Assembly: GCA_002794785.1 (NCBI GenBank)
Contig: NBBA01000015.1
Coordinates: 1 to 64,000, forward strand
Direction: 5' to 3'
Length of the DNA stretch: 64,000 nt
Source: Coniferiporia sulphurascens
Taxonomy: Eukaryota > Basidiomycota > Agaricomycetes > Hymenochaetales > Hymenochaetaceae
Below are positions 61,722-64,000 of this stretch, in pieces. Positions within the stretch are counted from its first letter, which is position 1, and every line of letters begins with the position of its first letter. The position numbers and the translations under genes were made by a program. Under the pieces are notes generated by a model. The model worked only from the letters and a program-made list of their open reading frames with translations. It was not told the DNA's origin and did no database searches.

Positions 61722-62638
61722 TGTCACAGAGGGCGATGCACGCGATTAGATTCCTGAGACTCTGGTGTATTAGTTTGTGTTTTTGTTGAGAACAAGATGT
61801 GTGAGTGGTCAGGCTGATACTGCGGTCTACCGCGCGTCCTTGTCCTGGGTGTGATAGTTAGCCAGGAGGGGGCCTGGTGGGGGTTCGGATTCAAGATGCA
61901 GCTGCGCAGGCTGAGCGGGGGCGGGTATTTAGGAAGATTATACAACTCCTCGTGCCCGCTGCCGGTGGTCTTCCAATCGACTCAACGTCAACATAACATC
62001 CGGTTTCCGAAGCGATAGTTCAATACCTCTCTCCGGAATATCATCGCTGCGGGATTGCGTTCAGACTGGAAGACGTTGAGGGAGCAAAGACCGCGGAAAT
62101 CACGGTACCTGGTAGAGTATAGCTCTGGGATGCATGCGTGTTGATAACCACTACTAGTACTGCTTAAATATGGAGGTCCTTATCGAGTCGAGTGGCTCTG
62201 TTTTCGGTCAGAACGCAAGTAGCGGAGATTGAAGTTAATATTGTCCGAGATCAACCGCGCTTTTAGCACATTGGTATACTTCGTAATACGAAAACACAGC
62301 AAAACACCTGAAAACCATTGTCAATCTAGCTTACATTAGCTTCCGTTGCTATTATTGTACTTTCCCGCTTTGGATCTAGCCACAAGTTTAACAAACTCGA
62401 AATCACATTTGACCGGACAACAGCATGCTATATACATGTGTTTGTATAATTACAGTACGCGCTAAACTGTCTCTATCATCGGAGCAGCAGCGAATACTAC
62501 GAACTACAGGATTTTATCTTCACAAGGGAGAGGAAAAAAGAAAAACTCGAGACGGAACCGAAACACAGGCATCCCGAGAAAAACGTCGGCAAGCCTGCAA
62601 TGTCACTTCAAGCATGAAGTGGGAGTGAGTGGGGAGCC
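61722..62638. other. Intergenic between tandem genes B and C
   Basis: Contains the promoter of gene B on the left and, at about 62370-62590, the second copy of the 3' flank found at 59490-59700. No gene was seen. Confidence 0.6.
62370..62600 (+). repeat. Second copy of the duplicated 3' flank
   Basis: TAGCCACAAGTTTAACAAA is shared exactly with 59494-59512. Further shared blocks in the same order are CGAAATCA, GACAACA.CATGCTAT, CGCTA.ACTGTC and CGAATACTAC.ACTACAG. With the paralogous genes B and C this defines a tandem segmental duplication of roughly 2.9 kb. Confidence 0.8.
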
Positions 62639-64000
62639 CTACAACCATGCACCCCCCGCCTCCCTCAGTGACAACTCCACCGGGGCATTACTGCTCGTCA
62701 CATGTGCCCAACCCTTCTTCCCTGCCGCATACTCACCCCACCATACGCGGCCCTCCGCACCACCCTTCCCAATTCTGTCCGTGCGCACATTGCGCACACG
62801 GCCCTCCCCGCGCGGGTCCTCTACATGCTCCGCCGCGTCGATGCGCGCTGCACTGTTCGATGTACGCAGCGCGAACGCGCCCTCGAACGCGGGGTGCAGC
62901 GCGACTCGCGCGGGCGAGTTGGACGTCTTGCTCTCGACAGTTAGTAGTGCATCTGCTGGGTGTTGCGTGATGGTAAGCATTGAGCGCGCGTTGGATGTTA
63001 TGGCTTGTGCGGCGAAGGCGCTGTCAGCGCCGCCGCTTGGTGAATCGGAGTGCAGGTTGAGCGTGGAGTCAATTACACTGTGAGTGGAGGTCGGTTAGTC
63101 GTGTTTCGTGGAAAGACGACGGGGAAGACATACCCGTTGCTTGTCTTGAGGATGGCCGCGGTAGGACGTTTCAATTGTGCGCTGTGCATCTCGACGTCTA
63201 CGGCGATGCGCGCGTTCGAGGTGACAATTGAAAGTGCGGTCGAGGTGTTGTACGTGCCCGTGATTGGGCCGTTCGAAGACTTCAACGAGCCCTGCGCAAC
63301 CTTCAGATTCTAATTTCGCACGCGTACATCAGATGAGGACTCCACGGAACGGAGAGGGGGAAGGAAAGAATAATACCTCGGCGGCAATGTACGCATTCGA
63401 CGTCTTCACATCGACCACCGAGAACGAGACTCCCTGGAGGTTATTAAAGTCGTGCTTGAAGTTCGAGAAGTCCGTCGACAGCGCGTTGTACAAACGGGGC
63501 TGCGCAGCAAACTCGGAGGCACCGCCGTATGCGCGCGCAGAAGACGCCGCTGGAAGGTGCACGGTGACGTCGAAGCGTAGCATGTCGTGCATATCGATGG
63601 GGCGCCCTATGTGCCAGTTGCGCGGTGTGAAGATGCCTACACCATGCTCGCCCTCGTGTCCCGCCTCATTTTCATCTCGGTTGAGTCTGCAGACAGCGGC
63701 GCGCCCGAGTGCCTCTGTGGTCCAATATCCGACGCGCACGTCAACTTCGACCGTGTTGGGGTCGTAGTTTGGTCTGGAAGGCCCAGTAGAGGCCGTAAAG
63801 AGCACTGAGCCGTACGCGAGCGAGCCGCGCGAGAGGAAGTAAAGCAGGTCTGCATCGGCGGGGAGGGAAAAGGAGGCGTTTGCGCTGTAAGGTGGGTCGT
63901 AGAGCTCCATTTGTCTGCCGATAGCGGAAAGGTCAGACGGGGTATCAAAGACCTCGTCTTGGTTTTGGAGGGGGTTTTGGCCCTGTTGCGTAGCAGGGTT
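62639..64000 (-). CDS. Membrane-anchored beta-repeat protein C, 5' end outside window
   Basis: A close paralogue of protein B. Exons on the minus strand are 63077-62639, 63309-63134 and from 63377 past the right edge. The middle exon is 176 nt, exactly as in gene B, and intron positions and phases are the same. Shared blocks include FSLPADADLLYFLSRGSLAYGS, VEVDVRVGYWTTEALGRAAVC, GVGIFTPRNWHIGRPIDMHD, SSNGPITGTYNTSTALSIV and GRVWWGEY. Compared with B it has an extra acidic stretch (NRDENEAGHEGEHG) before GVGIFTP. The N-terminal membrane anchor should lie beyond 64000. The visible part is intact. Function is unknown. Confidence 0.8.

Overview
The window looks like nuclear DNA of an agaricomycete (mushroom-forming basidiomycete), most like a wood-decay or polypore-type fungus. 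The reasons are many introns of about 45-65 nt with GT..AG ends, divergent and convergent genes with no operons, a NACHT-WD40 (NLR-like) gene with near-identical WD repeats, a secreted GH43 glycosidase, and a family of membrane-anchored beta-repeat proteins of a basidiomycete type. All gene models were built by hand from splice signals, frame continuity and remembered family conservation. No search was run.

Layout. 1.8-2.9 kb: mitochondrial succinate/fumarate carrier (-). 4.0-7.6 kb: HRD3/SEL1L-type ERAD protein (+). 8.4-10.0 kb: indoleamine 2,3-dioxygenase (+). 12.2-13.5 kb: glyoxylate/hydroxypyruvate reductase (-), divergent from a DEK_C-SWIB UAF30/Spp27-like protein (14.0-14.9 kb, +). 15.8-19.1 kb: AT-rich island with a 2.6 kb terminal-inverted-repeat element and, 10 bp further on, a 659 bp pogo-like MITE. 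19.8-20.9 kb: microbial-type PARG-domain protein (-). 21.3-22.6 kb: SAP/F-box-like/ankyrin-like repeat protein (-). 24.6-27.1 kb: secreted GH43 (+). 27.6-32.2 kb: NACHT-WD40 protein (-), followed by a 203 bp MITE. 32.7-45.5 kb: gene-poor DNA with two decayed copies of a segment that carries a 5' GH43 relic, separated by a poly(T)-led insertion. 45.5-48.0 kb: TmpA-like membrane protein (+). 49.2-50.9 kb: oligoribonuclease (+). 53.7-56.6 kb: S10 serine carboxypeptidase (+). 57.0-64.0 kb: three paralogous membrane-anchored beta-repeat proteins (one +, two - in tandem), the last cut by the window edge.

The metabolic genes are mostly single-copy housekeeping functions (organic acid transport, glyoxylate reduction, tryptophan/kynurenine, ER quality control, small-RNA turnover). 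The accessory content is the secreted hydrolases, the NLR, the beta-repeat family and the mobile elements. I see no clear multi-gene defence or biosynthetic system.

The main cross-cutting observation is that five otherwise well-conserved genes (HRD3, IDO, GH43, the NLR with three, and beta-repeat protein A) carry 1-nt or 4-nt frame breaks, most of them in short homopolymers or tandem repeats. This pattern looks more like uncorrected sequence error than five independent pseudogenes, but the NLR could be truly decaying. Other features worth attention are two GC-AG introns, microexons of 7, 8, 15 and 17 nt, and a perfect 20-bp double-E-box palindrome upstream of GH43.
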